A stretch of DNA of 64,000 nucleotides from Corynebacterium hindlerae (GTDB taxonomy: Bacteria; Actinomycetota; Actinomycetes; Mycobacteriales; Mycobacteriaceae), in NCBI RefSeq assembly GCF_014117265.1, contig NZ_CP059833.1, forward strand, positions 1,271,069-1,335,068. The letters run 5' to 3'. Numbering within the stretch: the stretch's first letter is position 1; each line of letters starts with the position of its first letter. Positions 38,449 to 47,294 of the stretch are shown one piece after another. Under the pieces are notes generated by a model. That model did no database searches, was not told the origin of the DNA, and was given only the letters and a program-made list of their open reading frames with translations. The translations under genes were made by a program, and so were the position numbers.

Positions 38449-40524
38449 CTACAAAGGCTTAGCCCCAAGCTCCGCCGAAAGCATCTCCATGGCAATGGTC
38501 TTGGCATCGCGATGATCATAGTTAGCAGGCCCCTTCGCTGCCTCGATCATCTCTTCTTCCTCAGTTTGCACTGGTGGTGGGGCCCATGACTCTTCCTCCG
38601 GCGCTGGTTCGTCCTCAGGCTCCGGTGGCAGTGGCACCCCTCCCGAGAAGCTGTGCTTCATCGCTTCTCGGCCTCGGGCTACCCGCTCCTGCCACTTACT
38701 CTTCGGCGCAGCTGGAGCAGGCTCAGGCTTCGGTGCAGCCGGTGCTGGGGCTGGTTCTGGGGTACCACCTAAGGGTGCAGGTTTTCCCCACCCACTAGTA
38801 GGGGCGGGTTCGGGTTCCGGCTCCGGCTCTGGCTCTTCGGCGGGTTGCGGTTTTTCGGGTCTCCAGGTCGCCCTCTCGGGTGCCGGCTTTTGTGGCACTG
38901 TCCCTACAGTGACGCGGACCTTCACATCCAATCCGGTTACAGATTTTACCGCTTTGACCAGGGAGGAGTTGTTGGCCGGAGCATTGAGCCGAGATGCGAG
39001 GGCACCTGTGTTGTGGCCGACAAGCAACTCGCCATCATCAAGCGAGATGACTTTGGCTTCGGTCAGCATGATTTCAGCGATCTGGTTCTTCTCCCCCACT
39101 GCTTTGCGGATTTGCAACCACTTGTCACGCACCACAGCCGCTGGATCGGCCACAGGACCAGGAGCAGGCGCAGGAGCCACAGGAGCAGGACCAGGAGCCA
39201 CAGGAGCAGGCGCAGGTTCCTTAACAGGATCCTCAGCTGCAGGAGCGGGAGCCAGCGCTGGCTTAGCAGCATCGGCCTGTGCTTTTTTCGCTTCACGCTG
39301 CGCACGCCAGCGAGCAGGGCCTGAAACAGCAGGGCCTGAAACAGCAGGGCCTGAAACAGCAGGGTCTGAAAGAGCAGGACCAGAACCACCAGCAGGGGGC
39401 GCAGCAGCAGACGTAGAACCTGCACCAGCACTTGCCCCTAGTAGCATCCGAGCGCACATGATTTCTAGCAGGAGGCGGGGCGAAGTGGCGCCGCGAAGGT
39501 CGTCGAGGTGTTCGTTTACTAGTGCGGCGAGGGATGAGAGCCTGTGGGCGTCGAAAAGCTGCGCCTGTTGGGTGAGGATGGGTTGGTGGTCGGCGGGGGC
39601 GTCGACGAGGCCGAGGTTGATGGCGTCGGGGACGGCTTGGAGCACCATGAGGTCGCGGAGCCTATCGAGGAGGTCGTGGGCGAAGCGGCGGGGGTCGTGG
39701 CCGGCGTTGATCACATCATCCACGCAGGTGAAGAGAGCCGCCTGATCGCCAGAAGCGGTGGCCATGACCGCGGAATCGATCAGCGAGGAGTCAGTGACCC
39801 CGAGCAGTGGCACGGCCATGTCGTAGGTGAGTCCTTCCGGCCCGGATCCGGCGATGAGCTGGTCCAGAATGGACAGCGAGTCACGGGGGCTACCGCCACC
39901 AGCGCGGATGACGAGCGGGAACACGGCGTCATCGACCTTCACACCTTCCGCGTCGCAGGTGCGCTGCAGCAGGCCACGCATGTCCGGCGGGGTGAGCAGC
40001 CGGAACGGGTAGTGATGCACGCGGGATCGGATAGTGCCGATCATCTTGTCCGGCTCGGTGGTGGCGAAGATGAAGATCAGGTGCTCTGGGGGTTCTTCCA
40101 CAATTTTCAGCAACGCGTTGAAGCCGGCGTTGGTGATCATGTGGGCTTCGTCGATGATGAAGACGCGGTAGCGGGATTCGGCCGGCGCGTAGTAGGCGCG
40201 GTCGCGCAGCTCACGGATCTCATCTACACCGTTGTGCGATGCCGCATCCAGCTCGGTGACGTCGAGATTTCCTGGCCCGCCGGGGGCCAAGGACACACAC
40301 GAGGGGCATACGCCACAGGGGGTACTGGTCGGCCCTTGTACGCAGTTGAGGGACCTGGCGAGGATCCTCGCCGAGGAGGTTTTACCGCAGCCACGCGGCC
40401 CCGAAAACAGGTACGCGTGATTAATGCGTCCGCTGTCCAACGCTGCAGACAGCGGGCGGGTCACCTGTTCCTGCCCTACCACTTCTTGGAAGCTAGCCGG
40501 ACGATACTTGCGATAAAGAGCCAC
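38449..40524 (-). CDS. dnaX: DNA polymerase III subunits gamma/tau
   Basis: 691 aa. AAA+ clamp-loader: Walker A GPRGCGKTS (42-50), zinc module Cys at about 61, 70, 73 and 76, DEAH box, then domain III and a long proline/alanine/glutamate-rich tail. The tail contains SGPAVSGPAVSGPA repeats (15-bp DNA repeat near 39320-39365). A tau-specific region follows (~500-570). No slippery heptamer for a gamma form was recognised. The ATG is 31 codons of conserved start before Walker A. Confidence 0.95.
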   Translation of the reverse strand: MALYRKYRPASFQEVVGQEQVTRPLSAALDSGRINHAYLFSGPRGCGKTSSARILARSLNCVQGPTSTPCGVCPSCVSLAPGGPGNLDVTELDAASHNGVDEIRELRDRAYYAPAESRYRVFIIDEAHMITNAGFNALLKIVEEPPEHLIFIFATTEPDKMIGTIRSRVHHYPFRLLTPPDMRGLLQRTCDAEGVKVDDAVFPLVIRAGGGSPRDSLSILDQLIAGSGPEGLTYDMAVPLLGVTDSSLIDSAVMATASGDQAALFTCVDDVINAGHDPRRFAHDLLDRLRDLMVLQAVPDAINLGLVDAPADHQPILTQQAQLFDAHRLSSLAALVNEHLDDLRGATSPRLLLEIMCARMLLGASAGAGSTSAAAPPAGGSGPALSDPAVSGPAVSGPAVSGPARWRAQREAKKAQADAAKPALAPAPAAEDPVKEPAPAPVAPGPAPVAPAPAPGPVADPAAVVRDKWLQIRKAVGEKNQIAEIMLTEAKVISLDDGELLVGHNTGALASRLNAPANNSSLVKAVKSVTGLDVKVRVTVGTVPQKPAPERATWRPEKPQPAEEPEPEPEPEPAPTSGWGKPAPLGGTPEPAPAPAAPKPEPAPAAPKSKWQERVARGREAMKHSFSGGVPLPPEPEDEPAPEEESWAPPPVQTEEEEMIEAAKGPANYDHRDAKTIAMEMLSAELGAKPL

Positions 40525-40541
40525 GCTCTTAGACTACCGGC

Positions 40542-41072
40542 TCAGGCACCCCGCCGAAGATCGAGGACAGCAATTCCCTGCTCCACCAATGCTTTTTGCA
40601 GCTCGGCAAGACCATAGGTCTGCAAATAGGCCAATTCGTCATTGGTGAGGGGCAGGATTTGCAGCATGAGCGTCGTTAAGCCTGCGTCCTTAAAGTGCGG
40701 CACGTCGCCGCCCCACGGAAACGGCACGACCAGCAGCGCGTGCGGCGCGCTCAGCGTCAGGCCCAGCGCCTTACCGACGCCCGGTGCCACCTCACCCGGC
40801 TGCGGAACAATATTCGTATCCCGCAGCATCGAGGCCGTACCACTGACCAGCTCCTTCAGCTCCCACGGATCGTTGGCCACCGCGAACAGCTCAACGCGAA
40901 TGTCCTGCCCATCAGCGACCAGGCCAGTATCCACATCATGGAAATCCAAGGTAGAGGCCATGAACTGCCCGTCGGTGGCGAAGCTGGCAACATGAAAATC
41001 GCCAACCTGCTCGATGCTCACCTCCCCAGGGAAGAGCCCATCAATCCAGACCGCAGCTTCCTGGAGATTCAC
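40542..41072 (-). CDS. Suppressor-of-fused (SUFU) domain protein
   Basis: 176 aa. NDPWELKELVSGTASML, LLVVPFPWGGDVPHF and LQILPLTNDELAYLQTYGL follow the bacterial SUFU-domain pattern. The biochemical role of these bacterial proteins is not known to me. GTG 41072 overlaps the aspT stop (GTGA) with GGAG just upstream, so it is coupled to aspT. Confidence 0.75.
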   Translation of the reverse strand: MNLQEAAVWIDGLFPGEVSIEQVGDFHVASFATDGQFMASTLDFHDVDTGLVADGQDIRVELFAVANDPWELKELVSGTASMLRDTNIVPQPGEVAPGVGKALGLTLSAPHALLVVPFPWGGDVPHFKDAGLTTLMLQILPLTNDELAYLQTYGLAELQKALVEQGIAVLDLRRGA

Positions 41073-42313
41073 TTCTCCAGCGCCGCCAACAGCACGCACG
41101 TAGCGACGCCGTCCATCGCCAACTCCAACTCCTCCACCGGAGGCAGGGACGGCGCGAGGCGAATGTTCTTATCCTCCGGATCCTGCTTGTGCGGGAAGGT
41201 GGAGCCCGCGGCAGTCAGGATGATGCCCGCATCCTTAGCCAGCTCAATCACCCGCTGCGCAGTACCTGGCACCACATCCATCGAAATGAAGTAGCCGCCG
41301 GTAGGCTTCGTCCACTCAGCCACACCGTACTTGCCCAGGCGCTCTTCCAGAATGTCCAGGACCTTCGTAAATTTCGGTGCCAACGACGCCGCATGCTTGC
41401 GCATGATCGCCCTGACTCCCTCGGCATCGCCGAAGAACTGGGCGTGCGCCAACTGATTAATCTTGTTCGGGCCAATGCCACGCACAAACGCGTGCTTGTT
41501 GTACCAGGTCAGGTTTTCGTCGCTGGAATTAAAGAACGCGACACCAGCGCCAGCCTGGGTGATCTTACTGGTAGAAGACATCGCCCAGAACCGGTTGCCG
41601 CCCTTGGACACAACGTCCACGATCGGTGGGAACTCATCGGTGAGTGTGTGCACCGCGTACGCGTTATCCCACACAATGCGGAAGTCAGGCGCAGCGGTCT
41701 CCATGGTAGCGAGGCGGTCGATCGTCTCCTCATCCACAGTGATGCCAGTCGGGTTACCGAACATCGGCACCACCCACATCCCCTTAACCAGCGGGTCCTT
41801 CACCAACTCCGCCACCTGATCCATGTCCGGACCGGTAGGGGTCATCGGGACGGTGATCGTCTCAAAGCCGAAATGCTCAGTAATGGTGAAATGACGGTCA
41901 TAGCCCGGAACCGGGCAGATCCACTTGACCTTCTCCTCGTCCTTCCACGGCCGCTCGGAATCATTCGTACCCCAAATGTAAGCCCAGCTGATCAGGTCAA
42001 ACATGATGTTCAAGGACGAAGAATCCGCGGCAATAAGGTTGTTCGGATCAACCCCGAGAACCTCAGCCCAGATCTCCCGGATGCTCTCCAAACCAACAAG
42101 GTTGCCGTAATTGCGACAATCCGTGCCGTCCTTATCGAAGTAATCCTCACCAGGCAAGCTCAACAAACCCGTGCAAATATCCAACTGCTCCGACGAAGGC
42201 TTACCACGCGTCAAATTCAGCGCAAGATTACGAGACTTCAGCTGATCATACTCAGCCTGGATCTCAGATTTCAGCTCAGCCAACTGCTCAGCAGTCAAGT
42301 CAGTCAATGCCAC
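41069..42313 (-). CDS. aspT: Aspartate aminotransferase, AspT (class I subgroup Ic)
   Basis: 414 aa, very similar to C. glutamicum AspT: NLTRGKPSSEQL, FDLISWAYIWG, GNPTGITVDEE, PLP Lys in SSTSKITQAGAG and IRLAPSLPPVEEL. It interconverts aspartate and oxaloacetate. GTG 42313 is chosen because GGAAGG lies 7 nt upstream and the -10 TAGAGT (42361-42356) places the transcript start near 42350. Fourteen upstream in-frame codons are probably leader. Confidence 0.92.
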   Translation of the reverse strand: MALTDLTAEQLAELKSEIQAEYDQLKSRNLALNLTRGKPSSEQLDICTGLLSLPGEDYFDKDGTDCRNYGNLVGLESIREIWAEVLGVDPNNLIAADSSSLNIMFDLISWAYIWGTNDSERPWKDEEKVKWICPVPGYDRHFTITEHFGFETITVPMTPTGPDMDQVAELVKDPLVKGMWVVPMFGNPTGITVDEETIDRLATMETAAPDFRIVWDNAYAVHTLTDEFPPIVDVVSKGGNRFWAMSSTSKITQAGAGVAFFNSSDENLTWYNKHAFVRGIGPNKINQLAHAQFFGDAEGVRAIMRKHAASLAPKFTKVLDILEERLGKYGVAEWTKPTGGYFISMDVVPGTAQRVIELAKDAGIILTAAGSTFPHKQDPEDKNIRLAPSLPPVEELELAMDGVATCVLLAALEK

Positions 42314-42423
42314 GTCGTTGCCTTCCAAATCAAAGAGGATGCAGTACCGCACTCCACTCTAGACTGTTACGCAAGACACGAAAAAAGGACAATCCGCAGA
42401 TTGCCCCTGAAAGAAAAATAATA

Positions 42424-42512
42424 GGGGACCCCGCGCACCCGACAGAGCTCGCTGACCCTTGCTGCATTCCTGCCCTGGGGGAGTTCACAAGATAATCGCC
42501 ACACGGGATCCT
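42424..42512 (-). ncRNA. ffs: Signal recognition particle 4.5S RNA (small SRP RNA)
   Basis: On the minus strand, CCCAGGGCAGGAATGCAGCA followed by AGGGTCAGC is the conserved apical domain that binds Ffh. The 5' GGATCCCGTGTG pairs with the 3' end (GCGCGGGGTCC), closing a ~90-nt hairpin, and the RNA is followed by CCTATTATTTTTCTTTC. Its place next to dnaX/aspT and tRNA-Ser fits actinobacteria. Ends are good to a few bases. Confidence 0.9.
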
Positions 42513-42637
42513 GCGTTAAACCATAACCCCAAACAAGTTTCCAAGCCAAACCGAGTCCTTCTACCAGGCGTTTTGTTTCTTTACGCAAGTTTTAGTACAG
42601 TTTTTCTTCGTAGCAAACACCAGTTGTTTGTCACGCT

Positions 42638-42723
42638 GGAGGATTCGACTAGCGGCCTATGTCACACGCCTGGAACGCGTGCGGGGTTAACGCCCCTCAA
42701 GGGTTCAAATCCCTTATCCTCCG
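42638..42723 (+). tRNA. tRNA-Ser (anticodon GGA)
   Basis: 86 nt with acceptor GGAGGAT/ATCCTCC, anticodon stem CACGC/GCGTG around CTGGAAC (anticodon GGA), a long variable arm (CGGGGTTAACGCCCCTC) and T arm GGGTTCAAATCCC. The variable arm confirms tRNA-Ser. Divergent from ffs. Confidence 0.95.
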
Positions 42724-42803
42724 CAGCAAGTAGAACCCCTGTTCATTCGTGGACAGGGGTTTTCGCGTTCCCAGTTTGCGGGGATTCTGCGGGTGCGCTT
42801 TGA

Positions 42804-42877
42804 CCCCGACATTACCCTCCCGAAGTTCGGGCTCGTCGCAGCGATTTTAGGGCAACCTCGGGGGCGTAATGTCGGGG
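42804..42877. repeat. 74-bp palindrome-ended repeat (family 1), third copy
   Basis: Same ends as the copies at 9521 and 9686 but in the opposite orientation: CCCCGACATTACCCTCCCGA at one end and GGCGTAATGTCGGGG at the other, and exactly 74 bp. The middle ~30 bp differ. It lies 80 bp downstream of a tRNA gene, as do the other copies. The rest of the ~360-bp gap up to 43085 holds short GAGTCT/CGAGTC repeats but no gene. Confidence 0.85.
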
Positions 42878-43085
42878 GCGTCGTTCTGGCCAGCCCCCAG
42901 CCCCCAACCCCTGCCCACAACCCCAACCCCAGAAACTCGAGTCTTGTTTTTCGAGTCTCGGTGAATAAAAACCCAGTTTCCCCGAAAATCACCCCAGACT
43001 ACTCCGAGTCTCGAATTCCATGTCTCGCATTTTCCGACGAAACCGGCAAAACCGGCAGGACTAAGCCCCGCGCTACGCTGGCCTC

Positions 43086-43611
43086 ATGCATGATGAATCT
43101 TCGCTGCGTCTGATTCCAACGTCGGAAGCGGATCGTACCTATATCGCTAGGCTTAATTTCCTGACGGATACGTTTGGGGATGAGCACGGCACACTCGCCG
43201 ATGATTTCGACACCGAATCTGATTACTACGTCCGTGATTGGAACTCTACGAATGGTGGTTTCATTGCCTGGCGGGGCTGGGTTCCTGCTGGCGGGGTGTG
43301 GCTTTTGTGGGGGACAGACGAGCGCCATGGGTTTGGGCATGTCGCGGAAGGTATACCGGAGCTTGCGTTGGCTGTGGAGGGTCGGTACACCGGAGCTTGC
43401 GTTGGCTGTGGAGGGTCGGTACACCGGCCAGGGGATTGGCACCGCACTGCTGGATCGAGCTGCTGAGTTGGTGCGGGAGCTGGGCGGCCCGGCGGTGTCG
43501 TTGTCGGTTCACCCGGATAATGCGCGGGCGCATCGGCTTTATGCGTATCGCGGGTTTGAACCGACTGGCATTATTCGTGAAGGGCACCCAGTGCTGATGA
43601 AGCGTTGGTAG
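43086..43611 (+). pseudogene. GNAT acetyltransferase gene frameshifted by a 34-bp tandem duplication
   Basis: Frame 1 from ATG 43086 encodes the N-terminal part of a GNAT enzyme (VRDWNSTNGGFIAWRGW). The acetyl-CoA motif and C-terminus (GQGIGTALLDRAAEL, NARAHRLYAYRGFEPTG) are in the next frame up to 43611. The cause is visible: 34 bp at 43355-43388 are repeated exactly at 43389-43422. Removing one copy gives an uninterrupted ~163-aa protein with RYTGQGIGTAL. As it stands the product is truncated after ~126 residues and lacks the CoA site. Confidence 0.88.
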
Positions 43612-44054
43612 GCCTGGATTTGGTCGGTGAGCTGGGAAGGCCTTAACCCATAGGGAGTAGCGGGGATCTCGAGGGCATGTCGTTTAGCGATCTCACCCCT
43701 CATTTCCCCATCCAACTCAGCAAGGTGCACTGTGGCACCGGGTAGCAACTCTATGCGGGTGCAAAGTTGTGTCGGGAGAGGCTCTATCCTTGCAACGCTC
43801 CGCCACGGCACGAGTACGCCACGCACATGAATCCCCTGTTCAGTCATTCGAATATGTAGTGCTTTCTGTTCCCGAAAGCCGCTGGCCCAGATGAGGAGGA
43901 TGATTAAGCCGTCGACAAGCAGCAGCGCAAGTCCCACGGCGATCGGGGAGCGCAGCCGCCAGGTAGCGAGTACGACGCCGGTGAGCATCATCAGGGTGAA
44001 GGTAATTCGAACAGCAATGTCGGGGAACATAGCCCGAATTGTTAATTCGTTCAT
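43539..44054 (-). CDS. Small membrane protein, PH-domain-like
   Basis: 171 aa. Two hydrophobic helices (~15-55) then a short beta-rich cytoplasmic part (RMTEQGIHVRGVLVPWRSVARIE) like bacterial PH (bPH) proteins. Its ATG overlaps the stop of the next gene upstream (ATGA), and both proteins share this layout, so they look like a paralogous coupled pair. The last 24 codons run antisense over the end of the GNAT pseudogene, so the natural C-terminus may have been altered. Confidence 0.6.
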   Translation of the reverse strand: MNELTIRAMFPDIAVRITFTLMMLTGVVLATWRLRSPIAVGLALLLVDGLIILLIWASGFREQKALHIRMTEQGIHVRGVLVPWRSVARIEPLPTQLCTRIELLPGATVHLAELDGEMRGEIAKRHALEIPATPYGLRPSQLTDQIQAYQRFISTGCPSRIMPVGSNPRYA

Positions 44055-44668
44055 GGCATGGGCTCGAATCGGTGGGCACCTGGCAAAACGGGAGATTCTC
44101 GATTTGATACCCAGCGCAGGAAGGCGACCAGGGTTTTCGAACGAAAATTAAGCATGTGGGTGTCGAGGATGACAACGCGGGAGGCATTCACGGTGTCGGC
44201 AAGCTTGGCTCCGGACGTAGAGCCGTCGTCACTCACGACTCGTGGAGCTTGAGCTTCGGAAACGAACGTGAGCTCTACATGTTTCTCAAATTGGCGAGAA
44301 CCAGCGTAGTAACTCTCGATGGCTACGATCGACCACCAAGGAACCTGCAGGCCAGCCATCTGCAGGCCATCCTTCGTAACGCGCAGCTCAAACGCGCGAT
44401 TAAACGGCCTTAGCAGGAGAACTACGCACCCTATCAGTCCGAATATGCCGAATGGGATCAGCAGGAATGCCGCGAGGAGCGCGCCGATCGGGTTATCAAC
44501 TTGCAAAGAGCCAGCGAAGTGCTTCTGAATGAGGACGCTGCCCGCATAGAGACAGAAACACCCCATCCCGAAAGCCATCAATGTGAAGAGAGCATTGCGG
44601 GTACCGAGTTTCAGGGTCACTTCCCCGCGGTCGAGGTAACGTTGTTGCAGATTGGACAAAGTGTTCAT
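44051..44668 (-). CDS. Small membrane protein, PH-domain-like (second of a pair)
   Basis: 205 aa. Two long hydrophobic helices (~28-50, 60-85) and a soluble part starting LRVTKDGLQMAGLQVPWWSI, matching RMTEQGIHVRGVLVPWRSV in the neighbouring gene. ATG 44668 has AAAGGA upstream. No known function; the paired, coupled arrangement suggests they act together at the membrane. Confidence 0.65.
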   Translation of the reverse strand: MNTLSNLQQRYLDRGEVTLKLGTRNALFTLMAFGMGCFCLYAGSVLIQKHFAGSLQVDNPIGALLAAFLLIPFGIFGLIGCVVLLLRPFNRAFELRVTKDGLQMAGLQVPWWSIVAIESYYAGSRQFEKHVELTFVSEAQAPRVVSDDGSTSGAKLADTVNASRVVILDTHMLNFRSKTLVAFLRWVSNRESPVLPGAHRFEPMP

Positions 44669-44718
44669 GGGTAATCCTTTCGACACAGTTAAGATGCCGC
44701 GGAGCCCCGAAATGTTCC

Positions 44719-45951
44719 TTAACTGTAATAGCGCCCCATGAATTCTTCCTTGAATTCCCAATAATCGCCGCTGGCCATGGTCTCGCGAATCTGATCGACC
44801 AGTCGGATCATGAAGAACAGATTGTGCATGGTGCACAGGGTGCCCGCGAGGTATTCCTTGGCTTTGAGCAGGTGGTGGATGTAGGCGCGCGTGTAGTTTT
44901 CGCTGACGTAGCCGCCGAGTTCCTCATCAATCGCATTGAAGTCCCGCTTGAACCGCGCGTTCGTCAGCGTCATGCGGCCGTCCAGCGTGTACACGCCACC
45001 GCGCCGGCCCAGACGGGTAGGCGCGACGCAGTCAAAGGTGTCGGCGCCGGCTTCGACGGCGGTGAAAATGTCGTCCGGCTCGCTGATGCCAAGCAGATGC
45101 TTTGGCTTATCGACGGGCAGTTCATCATTCACCCATCCCACAATGGTGCCGAGGTTTTCCTTCTCCAACGCGCCACCGATACCGAAGCCACCGAACCCCC
45201 GTTTGCCCTGGCCTTCCGCTTCGTTGCTGAGCTCCACCAAGCCACGGGCGGCCTTCCTGCGCAAGTCTTCATACTGGGCTCCTTGCACCACGCCCCACAG
45301 AGACTGCAGTGGTTTGCCCACGCGTTCCTCGGTGAGGCGGTTGTGTTCATCCAGGCACCGCTTCGCCCACCGATGTGTCCTTTCCACCGATTGCTCCTGG
45401 TACGTCTTGGTATCCACCAGCGTGGTCAGCTCATCAAATGCGAACATAATGTCCGCCCCTAGTTGATGCTGAATCTGCATGCTCACTTCGGGCGTGAAAC
45501 GGTGCTTCGAGCCGTCGATAATGCTGCGGAAATCCACCCCGTCCTCATCGACGTGCGCCATGCGGTCCTTGCTGCGCGCCTTCACGTCCTTCGGGTCCAC
45601 GTTCGCGTCCATGGCCAGCACCTTCTTGAAGCCCACCCCCAGGCTCATCACCTGGAAGCCGCCGGAATCGGTGTAGGTGGGCCCATGCCAATTCTCGAAT
45701 GCCGAGACTCCCCCAGCCTCGTCCACGATGTCCGGCCCCGGCTGCAGGTACAGGTGGTAGGCGTTGCTCAGGATGGCCTGGGCGCCCGTCTCCCGGATTT
45801 GCTCCGGAGTGAGGGTTTTCACCGTCGCCTTCGTCGCCACCGGAATGAACGCCGGGGTCTGGATATCACCATGCGGGGTGTGGATCACGCCCGTACGCCC
45901 GTGCTTCGTATTATCCAGCGTGGTCTTCAGCTCGAAGGAGGTGTCAGTCAT
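44719..45951 (-). CDS. tgt: tRNA-guanine transglycosylase-like protein lacking zinc cysteines
   Basis: 410 aa. Catalytic DSGGFQVMSLG (Asp ~95) and TFDCVAPTRLGRRGG are present, as is NARFKRDFNAIDEE. After that, bacterial Tgt normally has CxCxxC plus His for structural zinc; here the region reads LGGYVSENYTRAYIHHL with none of the three Cys. Tgt exchanges G34 of GUN tRNAs for a queuine precursor or queuine. The start follows TACACT by 7 nt (leaderless). Activity without the zinc site is uncertain. Confidence 0.85.
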   Translation of the reverse strand: MTDTSFELKTTLDNTKHGRTGVIHTPHGDIQTPAFIPVATKATVKTLTPEQIRETGAQAILSNAYHLYLQPGPDIVDEAGGVSAFENWHGPTYTDSGGFQVMSLGVGFKKVLAMDANVDPKDVKARSKDRMAHVDEDGVDFRSIIDGSKHRFTPEVSMQIQHQLGADIMFAFDELTTLVDTKTYQEQSVERTHRWAKRCLDEHNRLTEERVGKPLQSLWGVVQGAQYEDLRRKAARGLVELSNEAEGQGKRGFGGFGIGGALEKENLGTIVGWVNDELPVDKPKHLLGISEPDDIFTAVEAGADTFDCVAPTRLGRRGGVYTLDGRMTLTNARFKRDFNAIDEELGGYVSENYTRAYIHHLLKAKEYLAGTLCTMHNLFFMIRLVDQIRETMASGDYWEFKEEFMGRYYS

Positions 45952-46020
45952 GAAGTCAAGTGTAATGGGTGCGTGGCGTTAAAAAGTCCCTGCCTCCGTA
46001 TGAAGGACGGGAAGCCATCC

Positions 46021-47250
46021 TCATGCCGGCCTTGTCCTAAACCCCAACAACAAGAGAGCCGAGACAAAAAGCACCACACCTATTGCCATGAAAACTTTAA
46101 TTTCGAACAAGGATAAAAGGAGAGACAGCCCACTTGGCAAAACTAGACCTATTATCGTTTGAATAAATCCATCCGTTGCCTCGTAAAGCCTCGTATCATC
46201 TTGGCTCCGAATGCTGTAGGAATATTCCCACTGGACCGTAATCGCTATCACATTACACAGGGCGAGCAGGGCCACAGCAAGTATGGACACAAAAATAGCT
46301 GCTGCAAATTCGCGTGATAGGGAACAATACAATACCGCAAACGCCATTCCAGACAAGAAAAGGCACAATTTAACGGCTTGCAACCGCTTTTGCGAAGCGA
46401 AGTTTGTCAAAATATCATTGCGATGAAGTATACCAGCGAAAATAGTCATCGCACCCAATATAAGCGGAAAAGCGCGGCTACCAGCAATGGAATATTCCGC
46501 AAAAACCAATGGCAGAAGAAAAGAGAAACTTCCACAGACCGAAGCGATCAAACATAAGACAAACGTGATTAAACCATATCGAGAAAATAGATAGTGAGAG
46601 CGAATTTGAGATCCGGAACAACGACCAAATGCCAAGCTTTGCTTTTCACCAGTGCTTTGGTTGTCAATATTAGGCAAGCGAGAAATTATCAGAGCACATA
46701 GAATCCTCGCACACACATTAGAAACAATGGAAAATAAATACAAATATCCATTCAATGAAAATATTGCAGAAACCGCAATTATTGATGCCATACCAGTGGC
46801 TAAATAGGAGACAAATCTGAGTTTACTCCGAAAATCTGCTGCACCGATTGAACATCCACGTTTCCCAACGAGCACAATGTATTCTGACCGTGCTGGAAGA
46901 TACAGCGAAATAAAAAAGAACGCTGAAAACATCGAAGACATTAATACAGCTTGATCAGTGCCCCTCAATGCTGGAATGAGCGATGCAGCAAACCCAAGTT
47001 GCCCCAACATCATCAGCTTCTTAGAGCTAAATCTTGAAGTAAAAGGGACAAAAAATCGATTTCCACACAACAACCCCAGGGGCCCAGCGATCAAAACCGC
47101 AGATATTGCGCGAACCGAAACGCCCCGTTCCGAAACTAATGAATAATTAAAGAGAAGTGGCATCAAACTTCCACCCAAACTACCCATAAAGGTGGAAAGC
47201 ATTAACACCTTGGTGATCTTTCCGGGCATCAGTTCAGCGGATGTGGCCAT
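46021..47250 (-). CDS. MFS-type membrane transporter, AT-rich (probable acquired gene)
   Basis: 409 aa with about 12 hydrophobic helices and no soluble domain; the overall form is that of the major facilitator superfamily, though signature loops are weak. GGAGG lies 6 nt before the ATG. The DNA is clearly richer in A/T than tgt and the MMPL gene beside it (codons such as AAT, ATA, TTA common), so it was probably acquired from outside. Substrate unknown; efflux is possible. Confidence 0.65.
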   Translation of the reverse strand: MATSAELMPGKITKVLMLSTFMGSLGGSLMPLLFNYSLVSERGVSVRAISAVLIAGPLGLLCGNRFFVPFTSRFSSKKLMMLGQLGFAASLIPALRGTDQAVLMSSMFSAFFFISLYLPARSEYIVLVGKRGCSIGAADFRSKLRFVSYLATGMASIIAVSAIFSLNGYLYLFSIVSNVCARILCALIISRLPNIDNQSTGEKQSLAFGRCSGSQIRSHYLFSRYGLITFVLCLIASVCGSFSFLLPLVFAEYSIAGSRAFPLILGAMTIFAGILHRNDILTNFASQKRLQAVKLCLFLSGMAFAVLYCSLSREFAAAIFVSILAVALLALCNVIAITVQWEYSYSIRSQDDTRLYEATDGFIQTIIGLVLPSGLSLLLSLFEIKVFMAIGVVLFVSALLLLGFRTRPA

Positions 47251-47294
47251 TCAATCCTCCCGTTTACGGGCTTGCGGTTTCCCTAAGGAGAAAC

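Noticed and set aside
39544..40617. A long open frame antisense to dnaX
   Set aside because: A mirror of high-GC dnaX codons; dnaX has full family motifs on the other strand.
43355..43422. Two 34-bp repeats as a recombinase or CRISPR site
   Set aside because: They are directly adjacent with no spacer and lie inside a GNAT gene; simple tandem duplication explains them.
47251..47294. A separate gene in the overlapping frames around 47192-47684 on the plus strand
   Set aside because: These frames are shadows of the MMPL gene end and start inside the transporter gene.
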